A DNA stretch of 64,000 bases from JAWLGZ01 sp041690635 (GTDB lineage: Bacteria > Pseudomonadota > Gammaproteobacteria > Thiohalomonadales > Thiohalomonadaceae). The notes beneath the pieces are model-generated. The model saw only the letters and a list, made by a program, of their open reading frames with translations, had not been told where the DNA came from and ran no database searches. The translations under genes and the position numbers were made by a program. The stretch is from the NCBI GenBank assembly GCA_041690635.1, contig JAWLGZ010000001.1:248001-312000 (forward strand). The letters are read 5' to 3'. Of this stretch, positions 33,316 through 44,289 are shown piece by piece (position 1 is the stretch's first letter; every line of letters begins with the position of its first letter).

Positions 33316-34776
33316 TTAGACCCGGTAGTTGGGCGCTTCCTTGGTGATCTGCACGTCGTGGACGTGGCTCTCCAGCACGCCGGCGTTGGTGATGCGGACG
33401 AACTCGGGACGGGTGCGCATCTCGTCGATGGTGCGGCAGCCGGTGTACCCCATGGAGGAGCGCAGCCCCCCCATCAGCTGATGGATGACCGGCTGCAGTG
33501 AGCCCTTGTAGGGAACACGCCCCTCGATTCCCTCCGGCACCAGCTTCTCCTTATCGTTCCCTTCCTGGAAGTAACGATCGGAGGAGCCCTGGCTGCCGCC
33601 CATGGCACCGAGAGAGCCCATGCCGCGGTAGGACTTGTAGGAGCGGCCCTGGAACAGCTCCACCTCGCCTGGCGCCTCTTCGGTGCCGGCGAACATGGAG
33701 CCCATCATCACCGAATAGGCACCGGCGACGATCGCCTTGGCCACGTCACCGGAGTAGCGGATACCGCCGTCGGCGATGAGCGGCACGCCGGTGCCCTCCA
33801 GCGCCTGGGCGACGTTGTCGATGGCGGAGATCTGCGGCACGCCGACGCCGGCGACGATGCGGGTGGTACAGATGGAACCGGGGCCGATGCCCACCTTCAC
33901 GGCGTCGGCACCCGCCTCGACCAGCGCCTTGGCCGCCGCGCCGGTAGCGATGTTGCCGCCGATCACCTGAAGTTCCGGGAAGTGCTTTTTCACCCAACTT
34001 ACACGGTCGAGCACACCCTGCGAGTGGCCGTGGGCGGTGTCGACCACGATCACGTCCACCCCGGCGTGATAGAGCGCTTCCACACGCTCCTCGGTGCCGG
34101 CACCGACGCCGACCGCCGCGCCGACCCGCAACCGCCCCTGCTCGTCCTTGCAGGCGTTGGGCTTGTCGGTCGCCTTCTGGATGTCCTTCACGGTGATGAG
34201 GCCGCGCAGGTTGAAATCGTCATCCACCACCAGCACCTTCTCGATGCGGTACTGGTGCAGCAGGTGCAGAATCTCCTCCCGATCGGTCCCCTCCTTGACC
34301 GTCACCAGCTTGTTCTTGGGGGTCATGATGTTGGAAACCGGGTCGCCGTAGCCGGTCTCGAAACGCAGGTCGCGGTTGGTGACGATACCCACCAGCTCGC
34401 CCCGATCAACCACCGGGACACCAGAGATGTTGTGGGTGCGGGTCAGCTCCAGCACCTCGCGGATGCTGGTGGTCGGGGAGACCGTGATCGGGTCCTTGAT
34501 GACCCCGCTCTCGAACTTCTTCACCATCCGCACCTGATCCGCCTGCTGCTCGACGGTCATGTTCTTGTGCACGATGCCGATGCCCCCCTCCTGGGCCAGC
34601 GCAATGGCAAGCCGCGCCTCGGTGACCGTGTCCATCGCCGCAGAGATGAGCGGGATGCTGAGTTCGATCTCCCGGGTCAGGCGGGTGCGCAGGTCCACCT
34701 CCTTGGGCAGAACGGTGGAGTGGGCGGGGACGAGTAGAACGTCGTCGAAGGTGAGTGCGTCCTGAACGATGCGCAT
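33316..34776 (-). CDS. guaB: Inosine-5'-monophosphate dehydrogenase
   Basis: Oxidises IMP to XMP with NAD+, the committed step to GMP. 486 residues. The barrel N-terminus is MRIVQDALTFDDVLLVPA. A CBS pair at about 90-205 (ISGVPVVDRGELVGIVTNRD, IEKVLVVDDDFNLRGLITVKD) interrupts it. The catalytic Cys loop is GIGPGSICTTR and the flap is MGSLGAMGGSQGSSDRY. It is transcribed alone; guaA lies elsewhere in the window. Confidence 0.97.
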   Translation of the reverse strand: MRIVQDALTFDDVLLVPAHSTVLPKEVDLRTRLTREIELSIPLISAAMDTVTEARLAIALAQEGGIGIVHKNMTVEQQADQVRMVKKFESGVIKDPITVSPTTSIREVLELTRTHNISGVPVVDRGELVGIVTNRDLRFETGYGDPVSNIMTPKNKLVTVKEGTDREEILHLLHQYRIEKVLVVDDDFNLRGLITVKDIQKATDKPNACKDEQGRLRVGAAVGVGAGTEERVEALYHAGVDVIVVDTAHGHSQGVLDRVSWVKKHFPELQVIGGNIATGAAAKALVEAGADAVKVGIGPGSICTTRIVAGVGVPQISAIDNVAQALEGTGVPLIADGGIRYSGDVAKAIVAGAYSVMMGSMFAGTEEAPGEVELFQGRSYKSYRGMGSLGAMGGSQGSSDRYFQEGNDKEKLVPEGIEGRVPYKGSLQPVIHQLMGGLRSSMGYTGCRTIDEMRTRPEFVRITNAGVLESHVHDVQITKEAPNYRV

Positions 34777-34850
34777 GGCGGAAATCCAGTAGAAGGGCTG
34801 CGGATAAGCCGGCTATTTTAAGCCCGCGGCGGTTTGGGGTAAACCGCGGG

Positions 34851-34950
34851 NNNNNNNNNNNNNNNNNNNNNNNNNNNNNNNNNNNNNNNNNNNNNNNNNN
34901 NNNNNNNNNNNNNNNNNNNNNNNNNNNNNNNNNNNNNNNNNNNNNNNNNN
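34851..34950. other. Assembly gap (100 N)
   Basis: An exact 100-base run of N directly abuts a heptamer tandem repeat on its right side. The round size suggests a placeholder of unknown true length. Confidence 0.99.
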
Positions 34951-35118
34951 ACTCGGGACTCGGGACTCGGGACTCGGGACTCGGGACTCGGGACTCGGGA
35001 CTCGGGACTCGGGACTCGGGACTCGGGACTCGGGACTCGGGACTCGGGACTCGGGAGCGGATTAATGATTGTCGCGTAGCGACTCAACCCTAGCCCCTAG
35101 CCCCTAGCCCCTAGCCCC
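34951..35118. repeat. Two heptamer tandem arrays upstream of xseA
   Basis: Fifteen exact copies of ACTCGGG run from 34951 to 35055, starting at the edge of the N gap, so the array is probably longer. After 35 bases of unique sequence, four exact copies of TAGCCCC follow at 35091-35118. They lie 19-187 bases before the xseA start and could shift its promoter spacing if copy number varies. The 34777-35137 interval contains no gene. Confidence 0.95.
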
Positions 35119-35137
35119 CGAGTGTTACAATCTCCCC

Positions 35138-36496
35138 ATGTCAGAACCCCACCAGGACCCACGCCCGCTTCGTGAGGTATTTACCGTCTCACGGCTCAAC
35201 CGCGAGGTGCGGGCGCTGCTCGAGGTGAGTTTCCCCAATCTGTGGATCGAGGGGGAGATCTCCAACCTCTCCCGGCCCGCCTCTGGCCACCTCTATTTCT
35301 CCCTGAAGGACGCCAACGCCCAGGTGCGCTGCGCCATGTTCCGCATGCGCAACATGCACCTGCCGTTTCGGCCCGAGGACGGAATGCAGGTGCTGCTGCG
35401 TGCCCGCATCGGGCTCTACGAGGCGCGCGGGGAGTACCAGCTCATTGTCGATCACATGGAGCAGGCTGGGGACGGCGCCCTGCGCCGGGCATTCGAAGCC
35501 CTGAAACAACGGCTCGACAAGGAGGGACTGTTCGACAGTGCCCGCAAGCGCCCCCTGCCGGCCCTGCCGCGCTGCATCGGCGTGGTTACCTCACCCACCG
35601 GGGCGGCGATCCGGGACATCCTGACGGTCCTCAAACGCCGGTTCGCCGCAATTCCGGTGGTGGTCTACCCGGTGCCGGTCCAGGGCGGCGACGCCGGCCG
35701 CCAGATCGCCGGGGCGATCCGCACGGCAGGCGAACGGGGCGAATGCGATGTCCTCATCGTCGGCCGCGGCGGTGGGTCGCTGGAGGACCTGTGGGCCTTC
35801 AACGAGGAGCCGGTCGCCCGCGCCATCCACGGCAGTCCGGTCCCGGTGGTGAGCGCCGTGGGGCACGAGATCGATTTCACTATCGCCGACTTTGTCGCCG
35901 ACCGGCGTGCCCCCACCCCTTCGGCCGCGGCCGAGCTGCTCGCCCCGGACGGGGCAGAGTGGTTGGCGCGGGCCGTCCGGCTGGAACAGCGGCTGGTGCA
36001 GTGCACTTCACGGCAGTTCCAGCGCAAGGCGGAGCGGCTGGCGTGGACGCGCAAACGGCTGAAGCATCCGGGCCGGCGGCTGGAGGAGATCGCCCAGCGG
36101 CTGGACGAACTGGACACGCGGCTGGCCCGTGCCCTGCGGGTCCGTACCCGGGAACATCAGGGCAGGCTGCGCGAACTGTATGCACGGCTGCACCGCCACA
36201 CCCCACTGCACCGCCTGCATCGGATGCAGCTGACCGGAGACGAGCTGCAGCGGCGCCTGGAGGGCGCGATGCGCCAGCGCCTGGAACGGTTCGAGGTGCG
36301 GCTGGTGGGAGCGGCAAGGGCGCTGGATGCAGTGAGCCCGCTCGCCACCCTCTCCCGCGGTTACGCCATCGTCCGCAGGCCCGACGGGCCGGTGGTGCGG
36401 TCCGCCACCGAGCTGACCCCCGGCGAGCCGGTCGAGGCCCGGCTCGGACGGGGGCGGCTGTTGTGCGAAGTCAAAGAGGTGTTCGATGAAAGTTGA
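35138..36496 (+). CDS. xseA: Exodeoxyribonuclease VII large subunit
   Basis: Single-strand-specific nuclease subunit, 452 residues. An N-terminal OB-fold (VSRLNREVRALLEVSFPNLWIEGEISN and SGHLYFSLKDANAQVRCAMFR) comes first. The catalytic region follows with CIGVVTSPTGAAIRDIL, IVGRGGGSLEDLWAFN and PVVSAVGHEIDFTIADFVADRRAPTPSAAAEL, then a long helical segment. The small subunit xseB is not in the window. The start ATG follows a short unique stretch after the TAGCCCC array. Confidence 0.96.
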   Translation: MSEPHQDPRPLREVFTVSRLNREVRALLEVSFPNLWIEGEISNLSRPASGHLYFSLKDANAQVRCAMFRMRNMHLPFRPEDGMQVLLRARIGLYEARGEYQLIVDHMEQAGDGALRRAFEALKQRLDKEGLFDSARKRPLPALPRCIGVVTSPTGAAIRDILTVLKRRFAAIPVVVYPVPVQGGDAGRQIAGAIRTAGERGECDVLIVGRGGGSLEDLWAFNEEPVARAIHGSPVPVVSAVGHEIDFTIADFVADRRAPTPSAAAELLAPDGAEWLARAVRLEQRLVQCTSRQFQRKAERLAWTRKRLKHPGRRLEEIAQRLDELDTRLARALRVRTREHQGRLRELYARLHRHTPLHRLHRMQLTGDELQRRLEGAMRQRLERFEVRLVGAARALDAVSPLATLSRGYAIVRRPDGPVVRSATELTPGEPVEARLGRGRLLCEVKEVFDES

Positions 36497-37376
36497 AGAG
36501 GTGCTCACCGTGGAGACACAGGGCTCCCCCGCGCCCCGGCGGTGGGTTGTGCTCTTTTTCGGTCTGCTTCTGGCGCCGGTACTTGCACTGGCCGGCATCC
36601 AGGCGAACCCGGTCCCGGGCGGGATTGCCGTCATTCCGCTGGCCAGTGCTGACGGTCCGGCGCCGCAGGCCTATTTTGGCGAAAGGCGGGTGATGGTGAG
36701 CGCCATCAACGGACGCTGGCACGCCGTGGTGGGCATTCCGCTCGGCACCAAGCCGGGCAGCCAGACTCTGCAGATCACCACCGACAAAGGTCAGGATCGC
36801 GTCGCCTTCACCGTTCGGGGGAAGGAGTACCAGGCCCAGTACATCACCCTCGACAACGATCGGATGGTGAACCCCTATGAGCGGGACATGGATCGCATTC
36901 TGTCGGAGAAAAAGATCATCACCGGCTCATTTGCGACCTGGAAGGAGGGGGAGGTCGCGACCGGCTTCATCCTGCCGGTGGAAGGACGGATGAGCAGCCC
37001 GTTCGGCCTGCGCCGCTTCTTCAACAAACAACCTCGCAACCCCCATAGCGGACTCGACATCGCCGCGCCAACCGGCACGCAGGTTCGTGCCCCCGCCGCC
37101 GCCCGGGTGATCACCACCGGCGACTACTTCTTCAACGGCAACACCATCTTCCTCGACCATGGTCAGGGGCTGGTAACCATGTACTGCCATCTGGATCGCA
37201 TCGATGTGGAACCGGGCCAGATGGTTGAACAGGGGGAGCCCATCGGCACCGTCGGCATGACCGGCCGCGTCACCGGCCCACACCTGCACTGGGGCGTCAG
37301 CCTCAACGACGCGAGGGTCGACCCCACCCTGTTCCTGCCCGAGGAGACCACGACCACACTGGTCGGCGACAGGTAG
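36486..37376 (+). CDS. M23 family metallopeptidase (LytM-type)
   Basis: Exported peptidoglycan endopeptidase, 296 residues. The N-terminus has a basic stretch then a signal sequence (WVVLFFGLLLAPVLALA). A beta-rich N-terminal domain precedes the M23 domain (about 155-285). Zinc-site motifs are NPHSGLDIAAPTGTQV (HxxxD) and GPHLHWGV (HxH), both intact, so it should be catalytically active. The gene overlaps xseA by 11 bases, suggesting coupled expression. It is convergent with der. Confidence 0.92.
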   Translation: MKVEEVLTVETQGSPAPRRWVVLFFGLLLAPVLALAGIQANPVPGGIAVIPLASADGPAPQAYFGERRVMVSAINGRWHAVVGIPLGTKPGSQTLQITTDKGQDRVAFTVRGKEYQAQYITLDNDRMVNPYERDMDRILSEKKIITGSFATWKEGEVATGFILPVEGRMSSPFGLRRFFNKQPRNPHSGLDIAAPTGTQVRAPAAARVITTGDYFFNGNTIFLDHGQGLVTMYCHLDRIDVEPGQMVEQGEPIGTVGMTGRVTGPHLHWGVSLNDARVDPTLFLPEETTTTLVGDR

Positions 37377-37397
37377 GCACCCAGCCCTCCCGGCGAA

Positions 37398-38795
37398 CTA
37401 CCGCTTCTTCTGCTTCTTGATATGCCTGACAAGCCGTTTGCGCTTGGCCTGCTGACGTGGGGTGAGGGTGTTGCGGCGACCGGCGAAGGGGTTCTTGCCC
37501 GACTTGAATTCGACCCTGACCGGTGTCCCGACCAGCTTCAGCTCCTGGCGGAAGAAGTTGGACAGGTAGCGCTGATAGCTGCCGGGGACCGACTCGGTCT
37601 GGTTGCCGTGAATGATGATGGCCGGCGGGTTGCGGCCGCCCTGGTGAGCGTATCGCAGCTTGATGCGCCGGCCGCGCACCAACGGAGGCTGGAAACGGGC
37701 GATGGCGCTCTCCAGCAGCCGGGTCAGGTCGGGGGTCGAGAGATCGACGGTAGCCGAAGCGTAGGCCCTCACCACCGCATCGAACAGGTTGCCGACCCCG
37801 GTGCCGTGCAGGGCCGAGATGAAAAAGGTCTCCGCGAAGTCAAGAAACGGCAGCTTGAGCTTCAGCTCCTGCTTGATGCGCTCGCGCTGCTCCGGTGCCA
37901 ACCCGTCCCACTTGTTGACCGCCACCACGATGGCGCGCCCCGCGTCCAGTGCAAACCCGAGCAGCGTTGCATCCTGCTCCGTGATTCCCTCACGGGCATC
38001 GAGGAGCATGACCACCACATGGGCCGCCTCGATGGACTGGAGTGTTTTGATGACACTGAATTTCTCGATCGTCTCGTGGACCCGTGCACGGCGGCGGACA
38101 CCGGCGGTGTCAATCAGCGTGAACTGCCGTCCGTCCCGTTCCAGCGGCACCAGGATGCTGTCGCGGGTGGTTCCCGGCAGGTCGCAGACCACGACCCGCT
38201 CCTCGCCGAGCACCCGGTTGACCAGGGTGGATTTGCCCACGTTGGGGCGACCGATGAACGCGACCCGGATGCCAGGCGCCTCTGCCTCGGGCGGCTCTTC
38301 GGCGATGGGGAGGTCGGCGAGTACCGTCTCCATGAGTTGGCGAACACCGCGTCCGTGAGCCGCTGCGATAGTGTGCGGCGCGCCGATACCGAGGGAGTGG
38401 AACTCCGCGGAGAGTAGCGCCGGGTCACCGCCATCGGTCTTGTTGACTACCAGGAAGATCCGTTTGCCGCCCTGGCGCAACATGGTGGCGATCGCCTGGT
38501 CGCCCGGCGTCAGCCCGTCGCGGGCATCCACCAGGAAGAGAACGGTATGCGCCTCCTCGATGGCCTGGCGCACCTGCTTTGCCATCAGGGCGTCGACCCC
38601 CTCCTCGCCACCGGTCAACCCGCCGGTGTCGACCACGATAAAGGGATGATCGCCGACCACACCCTGCCCGTACTGGCGGTCGCGGGTGAGTCCAGGCATG
38701 TCGGCCACCAGGGCGTCCCGGGAGCGGGTGAGTACATTGAAAAGGGTGGACTTGCCGACGTTGGGCCGGCCCACCAGGGCGATGACGGGCTTCAT
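37398..38795 (-). CDS. der: Ribosome biogenesis GTPase Der (EngA)
   Basis: Essential GTPase of 50S assembly, 465 residues, with two GTPase domains in tandem. The first has GRPNVGKST, DTGG and NKTDG; the second has GRPNVGKST, DTAG and NKWDG. A C-terminal KH-like domain ends in a lysine/arginine-rich tail (QQAKRKRLVRHIKKQKKR). It is the last gene of the long minus-strand block, downstream of bamB as in E. coli. Confidence 0.97.
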   Translation of the reverse strand: MKPVIALVGRPNVGKSTLFNVLTRSRDALVADMPGLTRDRQYGQGVVGDHPFIVVDTGGLTGGEEGVDALMAKQVRQAIEEAHTVLFLVDARDGLTPGDQAIATMLRQGGKRIFLVVNKTDGGDPALLSAEFHSLGIGAPHTIAAAHGRGVRQLMETVLADLPIAEEPPEAEAPGIRVAFIGRPNVGKSTLVNRVLGEERVVVCDLPGTTRDSILVPLERDGRQFTLIDTAGVRRRARVHETIEKFSVIKTLQSIEAAHVVVMLLDAREGITEQDATLLGFALDAGRAIVVAVNKWDGLAPEQRERIKQELKLKLPFLDFAETFFISALHGTGVGNLFDAVVRAYASATVDLSTPDLTRLLESAIARFQPPLVRGRRIKLRYAHQGGRNPPAIIIHGNQTESVPGSYQRYLSNFFRQELKLVGTPVRVEFKSGKNPFAGRRNTLTPRQQAKRKRLVRHIKKQKKR

Positions 38796-38930
38796 TGTGA
38801 TGAACTTACCGGATGTATGGGGGCCGTTCTGCCCGGAGCGGAACGAGTCACCCGCCGTGCGCCTTTAACCCGCACTCTCACCAATGCGTGGGTTGCATCT
38901 GGCGGGAACGGGTTAATCAACCTCAGGGAC

Positions 38931-40214
38931 TCACCACCAGGGTGGCATCCACCAGGGTTTCTTCTTCTCTTCCGCCGCGACCGGTTCGGCTGGTGTGTCG
39001 GGCTGGTCGAGACGCGCGGTCCGATAGGCGTTCAGGGTCCCGCGGGCGTCCAATGCGTACAGCAACTCCTGGGTGGGGGTCGGCGCAGCAATCACCGGTC
39101 GCCGATCCGGGTAGGGATTGGGCGTGCCGCTCACCTCCTGGATCGGGAACTGTTCGTTCGGGTCGAGGATCCTCACCCGACCCACCTGCTTGCCGCTCTC
39201 GGCATCGAACCAGTGGATGTAGCCGTCGAAATCGCCGACGACGATGAAGCCGTCGTGGACCACCGGTGCGGTCGGCTTGCGCCCGCGCAACGCGTCCTGA
39301 CGCCACAGGGGTGAACCGCTACGGCGATCCAGTGCCCACAGGTTGCCCTCGGCATCGGTGAGCAACAGCTCGCTCCGATTCAGGGCCAGCCCGGTATAGG
39401 AGGAGAAATCGCGGGTCCAGAGCAGTTGTCCACTGCTGAGAGCCAGGGCCGACAGGCGCCCCTGATAGGCCACCGCATAGACAACGCCGCCGTCGACCAC
39501 TATCCGGCCGTCAACATCCACCATCCGCTCCAGTTCGGTACGGCCACGGGGCACGGCGACCGCGGTCTGCCACAGGGCACGGCCCTGCTCCAGATCCACC
39601 GCCATTACCCGGCCGTTGGCAAATCCGGCCACCGCCATCCGTCCGGCGATCTGCGGATCGCCCGCCCCACGAATACTGAGCAGCGGCACCTGCTGGGTGT
39701 GCTCCCACAACTTGCGACCTTCGGTCGCATCGAGCCCGATGAGGCGCCCGTCGACGGTACGCACCACCACCACATTGCCCCCGCGCACAGGGGCGGCGAG
39801 CACCTCACTGCTCACCTTGGCCCGCCAGCGCTCGGTGCCGGTCGCCTTCTCCAGCGCCACCACCACGGCATTGCCGCCGATAAGCACCAGATCGCCACCG
39901 TCACCGGGCCCGCCGGTCACGGTGGTGTCGATGGAGGTCCGCCACAATCGTTTGCCAGTCAGGGCGTCACGTGCCTCGACCCGTCCCTTGTGGGTGGCCA
40001 CATAGACCGCTTCGCTGTCAGCGAGCGGGATCAGACGAAGATGGAGGCGACCACCCCCTTCGCCAATCTGCGTGTACCAGGCGGGCGCCACCGCGACAGC
40101 CGGCTCAAACTCGGCCAGGGGGGCCGGCGGGTTCACCTTTGAGGTGCGCCCGCTGCTACTGCACCCCGCTATGGCAAGGAGTGCAACCGACACGATCAGG
40201 ATCCGCATATTCAC
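38931..40214 (-). CDS. bamB: Outer membrane assembly lipoprotein BamB
   Basis: Beta-propeller lipoprotein of the BAM complex, 427 residues. The lipobox LLAIAGC puts the Cys at 18. Repeated PQQ-like blades are visible (VEARDALTGKRLWRTSI, VVALEKATGTERWRAKV, LIGLDATEGRKLWEHTQ, LSALALSSGQLLWTRDF, LWALDRRSGSPLWRQDA). The C-terminus has an extra tail rich in Pro and Trp (KKKPWWMPPWW), longer than in enteric BamB. It overlaps yfgM by 4 bases. Confidence 0.94.
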   Translation of the reverse strand: MNMRILIVSVALLAIAGCSSSGRTSKVNPPAPLAEFEPAVAVAPAWYTQIGEGGGRLHLRLIPLADSEAVYVATHKGRVEARDALTGKRLWRTSIDTTVTGGPGDGGDLVLIGGNAVVVALEKATGTERWRAKVSSEVLAAPVRGGNVVVVRTVDGRLIGLDATEGRKLWEHTQQVPLLSIRGAGDPQIAGRMAVAGFANGRVMAVDLEQGRALWQTAVAVPRGRTELERMVDVDGRIVVDGGVVYAVAYQGRLSALALSSGQLLWTRDFSSYTGLALNRSELLLTDAEGNLWALDRRSGSPLWRQDALRGRKPTAPVVHDGFIVVGDFDGYIHWFDAESGKQVGRVRILDPNEQFPIQEVSGTPNPYPDRRPVIAAPTPTQELLYALDARGTLNAYRTARLDQPDTPAEPVAAEEKKKPWWMPPWW

Positions 40215-40852
40215 GAGTTCTGCTCCGCATCGGCCAAATCATCGATCTTCAGCTGCAGCAGCTGACGACGGGCGGGAATCAGATCCTCGGCCGCCATGGC
40301 GGTACTGTAAGCCTCGCGCGCCCCGCTTCGATCGCCCCGCGCCAGCAGGATATCGCCGCGCAACTCCGCGTACTGCGCCTCGAAACTCCCGCCATCCACG
40401 CTGCCAATCACGTTAAGCGCCTGCTCGCTCTGGCCCTGACTGAGCTGCAGCCGCGCCAACCGCAACCGCGCGATATGTTCAAGAGAGGGATTCCCCGCAT
40501 TATCCAGCGCCCACTGCAGGTGCGCTTCGGCACCCGCCGGGTCCTCCAATGCCAATGCCGCCTTGCCCATCGCCAGAGACGCAAGCACGGCATAGGTGGT
40601 GTTGCCGTATTCGCCGACGATCTGCCGCCCCAGATCCATGGCCGCCTGCGGGTCCACCTCCAGCCCCATCAGCAGTTGCTGGTACTGCATCGAGGCCGCT
40701 TCGGCCCGACCACGTTCGTAATCCTGCCAGGCGCGCCAGCCGAAAACGGCGAGCAGCGCAATGACCACGCCGACCAGAATCGCGCGCCCATTCTCTCGCC
40801 ACCACTTCTTGATGGCCTCGACCTGTTCATCCTCGGTCTGGTAGACGTCCAC
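40211..40852 (-). CDS. yfgM: YfgM family TPR membrane protein (SecYEG-associated)
   Basis: A 213-residue protein with a cytoplasmic N-terminus (MDVYQTEDEQVEAIKKWWRENG), one transmembrane helix (about 25-43, ILVGVVIALLAVFGWRAW) and a periplasmic TPR region. In E. coli YfgM joins the SecYEG-PpiD complex and periplasmic chaperone network. Gene order hisS-yfgM-bamB-der is conserved, which supports the call. Confidence 0.92.
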   Translation of the reverse strand: MDVYQTEDEQVEAIKKWWRENGRAILVGVVIALLAVFGWRAWQDYERGRAEAASMQYQQLLMGLEVDPQAAMDLGRQIVGEYGNTTYAVLASLAMGKAALALEDPAGAEAHLQWALDNAGNPSLEHIARLRLARLQLSQGQSEQALNVIGSVDGGSFEAQYAELRGDILLARGDRSGAREAYSTAMAAEDLIPARRQLLQLKIDDLADAEQNS

Positions 40853-40960
40853 CTTCTCTCCTCTCCACGTTCAGACCCGGGGTCACACCCGGGCCGTGAG
40901 TCCTCGGCGGACCTGCTCCCGCCCGATCCGCCCGCTGTTGGGGGACATACCCGGCCCGCT

Positions 40961-42226
<1,266 letters not shown>

Positions 42227-42264
42227 CGATCTCTTCTCCGGGGGAGCGCCCGAGCGCTCCGTCG

Positions 42265-43374
42265 TCAGTTCTTGTTGTTGCGGCGCGCCACTTCGGCGTC
42301 GTTACGACGCGCCACCTCGGCGCGAACCGCCTTCTCCAGTTCGTCCACCAGTTCCTCGTTGCTCAACTTGCGGCCGGGAAGACCGCCGAGGTAGAGCAGG
42401 TTGGGCTGGCCACCGGTCAACCCCACGTCCGCCTCGCGCGCCTCGCCCGGACCGTTCACCACGCAGCCGATAACCGCCAGGTCGAGCGGCTCCAGGATGT
42501 CATCGAGCCGCTCCTCCAGCGCATTCACGGTGGCAATGACGTCGAAGTTCTGCCGCGAGCAGGAGGGGCAGGCGATCAGATTCACCCCCTTGCTGCGCAG
42601 GTGCAGGCTCTTGAGGATGTCGAATCCCACCCGGATCTCCTGCACCGGATCGGCGGCAAGTGAGACACGGATAGTGTCACCGATTCCCTCTGCAAGCAGC
42701 AGGCCCAGCCCCACCGCCGACTTCACCGTGCCGGAGCGGAAGCCGCCCGCCTCCGTGATGCCGAGGTGCAGCGGCTGCTCGATCTGGGTGGCGAGCTTGC
42801 GGTACGCCTCAACGGTCATGAACACCTCGGAGGCCTTGAGGCTGACCTTGAAGTCCGGGAAGTTCAACCGATCGAGGATGTCGATGTGGCGCAGCGCCGA
42901 CTCCACCAGGGCATCGGCGGTCGGCTCGCCGTACTTCTTCTGCAGTTCCTTCTCCAACGAACCGGCATTGACGCCAATGCGAATGGGCACGCCGTGATCG
43001 CGCGCCGCATCCACCACCGCCCGCACCCGCTCCTCGCGGCCGATGTTACCCGGATTTATGCGCAGGCAGTCGACCCCCAGGTCGAGCACACGCAAGGCGA
43101 TGTGGTAGTCAAAATGGATGTCGGCAACCAGCGGCACCCTGACCTGGGCGCGGATCTTCCCAAACGCCTCCGCCGCCTCCATGCTCGGCACGGAGACCCG
43201 CACGATGTCGGCGCCGACCGCCTCCAGCGCCTGCACCTGGGCCACGGTGGCGGCCACATCGCAGGTCTCGGTGTTGGTCATGCTCTGGACCGAAATGGGC
43301 GCATCGCCGCCCACCGGCACACTGCCGATCCGGATCTGCCGCGATACACGGCGCTTGACGGGAGTGGGCTTCAC
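42265..43374 (-). CDS. ispG: 4-hydroxy-3-methylbut-2-en-1-yl diphosphate synthase (flavodoxin)
   Basis: Fe-S enzyme of the MEP isoprenoid pathway, 369 residues. The N-terminal TIM barrel starts RRVSRQIRIGSVPVGGDAPISVQSMTNT. The 4Fe-4S Cys residues are in ACPSCSRQNFDV and GCVVNGPGEA. Its cluster would be supplied by the isc genes upstream in the same block. The C-terminus ends with a short repeated motif (ARRNDAEVARRNNKN). Confidence 0.96.
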   Translation of the reverse strand: MKPTPVKRRVSRQIRIGSVPVGGDAPISVQSMTNTETCDVAATVAQVQALEAVGADIVRVSVPSMEAAEAFGKIRAQVRVPLVADIHFDYHIALRVLDLGVDCLRINPGNIGREERVRAVVDAARDHGVPIRIGVNAGSLEKELQKKYGEPTADALVESALRHIDILDRLNFPDFKVSLKASEVFMTVEAYRKLATQIEQPLHLGITEAGGFRSGTVKSAVGLGLLLAEGIGDTIRVSLAADPVQEIRVGFDILKSLHLRSKGVNLIACPSCSRQNFDVIATVNALEERLDDILEPLDLAVIGCVVNGPGEAREADVGLTGGQPNLLYLGGLPGRKLSNEELVDELEKAVRAEVARRNDAEVARRNNKN

Positions 43375-43380
43375 CGGCGA

Positions 43381-44289
43381 CTACTCCACGCGGGGATTGT
43401 CATCGGCGCTACCGACGGTGAAACGGGCGATATTGCGGGCATGGAACCGGCTGTGGTCGTAAACCACCCCGTTGTACTGAACCACCACGCCGGGGGCGTA
43501 GCCGAGAGTAAGCTCGAACGGCGCCTTGCCGGTCAGTGTGCGGGTCTGACCCTCGCGCACCAGGTCGGCAACCAGCCGCTCACCATCTGCATCGGTGACC
43601 CGGGTCCAGGAGTCGCTCTCGAACAGCAACTTGAGTTCCGGCTCTACGGCAGCTGGCTCGGCCTGGGCAGGACGGGGCGGTTCCGCGTCGGTGTCAACCG
43701 CCGCCACGCTACTCTCAGTGGCGGCGTGCGCTGCCGTGCCCATCGGCTCAACCACCCACGGCACCGTGGAAACGGCTGTTCCAACCGGCTCGGGCGTGCC
43801 GTCCGCCGGCCGGACGGGTTCCGGAGCCTCGGCGGGTTCGTCCACCGCGGTCATTGTCCACCAAAGCGCCCCACCCTGTTGCCACCATAATCCCAGCAAC
43901 ACCAGCAATGCGATGACCACCACCCAGGTGAATAACCGCGCACCCGTTCCACCACCCCCGTGGGCCTCGCGTGCGGAGTGGACATCCGCCAGTTCCGGCG
44001 GCTCGGAGCGACGCTCCTTGTAGGCGTCCAGAACCTCCTGGGCGGGAAGTTGGAGCAGACGGGCGTAGTTGCGCAGGTAGCCGACCACGAACGCCGGCGG
44101 CGGCAGGGCATCATAGTCATCCGACTCAATCGCCCGGACCAGCTTCACATGCATATGCAGCTTGCCGGCGGCATCATCGATGGAAAGCCCCCGGGCTTCC
44201 CGGGCCTCCCGCAGACGGCGGCCCGGCCCCTCGCGGCGAAGCTCTTCCACCGCTTCGACTTCGGTCATGTCATTCATTTCCTCACTCAC
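43381..44289 (-). CDS. rodZ: Cytoskeletal protein RodZ
   Basis: Bitopic membrane protein linking MreB to the elongation machinery, 302 residues. The N-terminal helix-turn-helix is at about 22-90 (GRRLREAREARGLSIDDAAGKLHMHVKLVRAIE, VVGYLRNYARLL), followed by a juxtamembrane linker. One transmembrane helix (LFTWVVVIALLVLLGLWW) comes next, then a Pro/Ala-rich periplasmic linker and a C-terminal DUF4115 beta domain (LLFESDSWTRVTDADGERL). It overlaps the pilW end by 8 bases. Confidence 0.93.
   Translation of the reverse strand: MSEEMNDMTEVEAVEELRREGPGRRLREAREARGLSIDDAAGKLHMHVKLVRAIESDDYDALPPPAFVVGYLRNYARLLQLPAQEVLDAYKERRSEPPELADVHSAREAHGGGGTGARLFTWVVVIALLVLLGLWWQQGGALWWTMTAVDEPAEAPEPVRPADGTPEPVGTAVSTVPWVVEPMGTAAHAATESSVAAVDTDAEPPRPAQAEPAAVEPELKLLFESDSWTRVTDADGERLVADLVREGQTRTLTGKAPFELTLGYAPGVVVQYNGVVYDHSRFHARNIARFTVGSADDNPRVE

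Noticed and set aside
34951..35055. Possible CRISPR array
   Set aside because: The units are uninterrupted 7-base tandem repeats with no spacers and no cas genes nearby.
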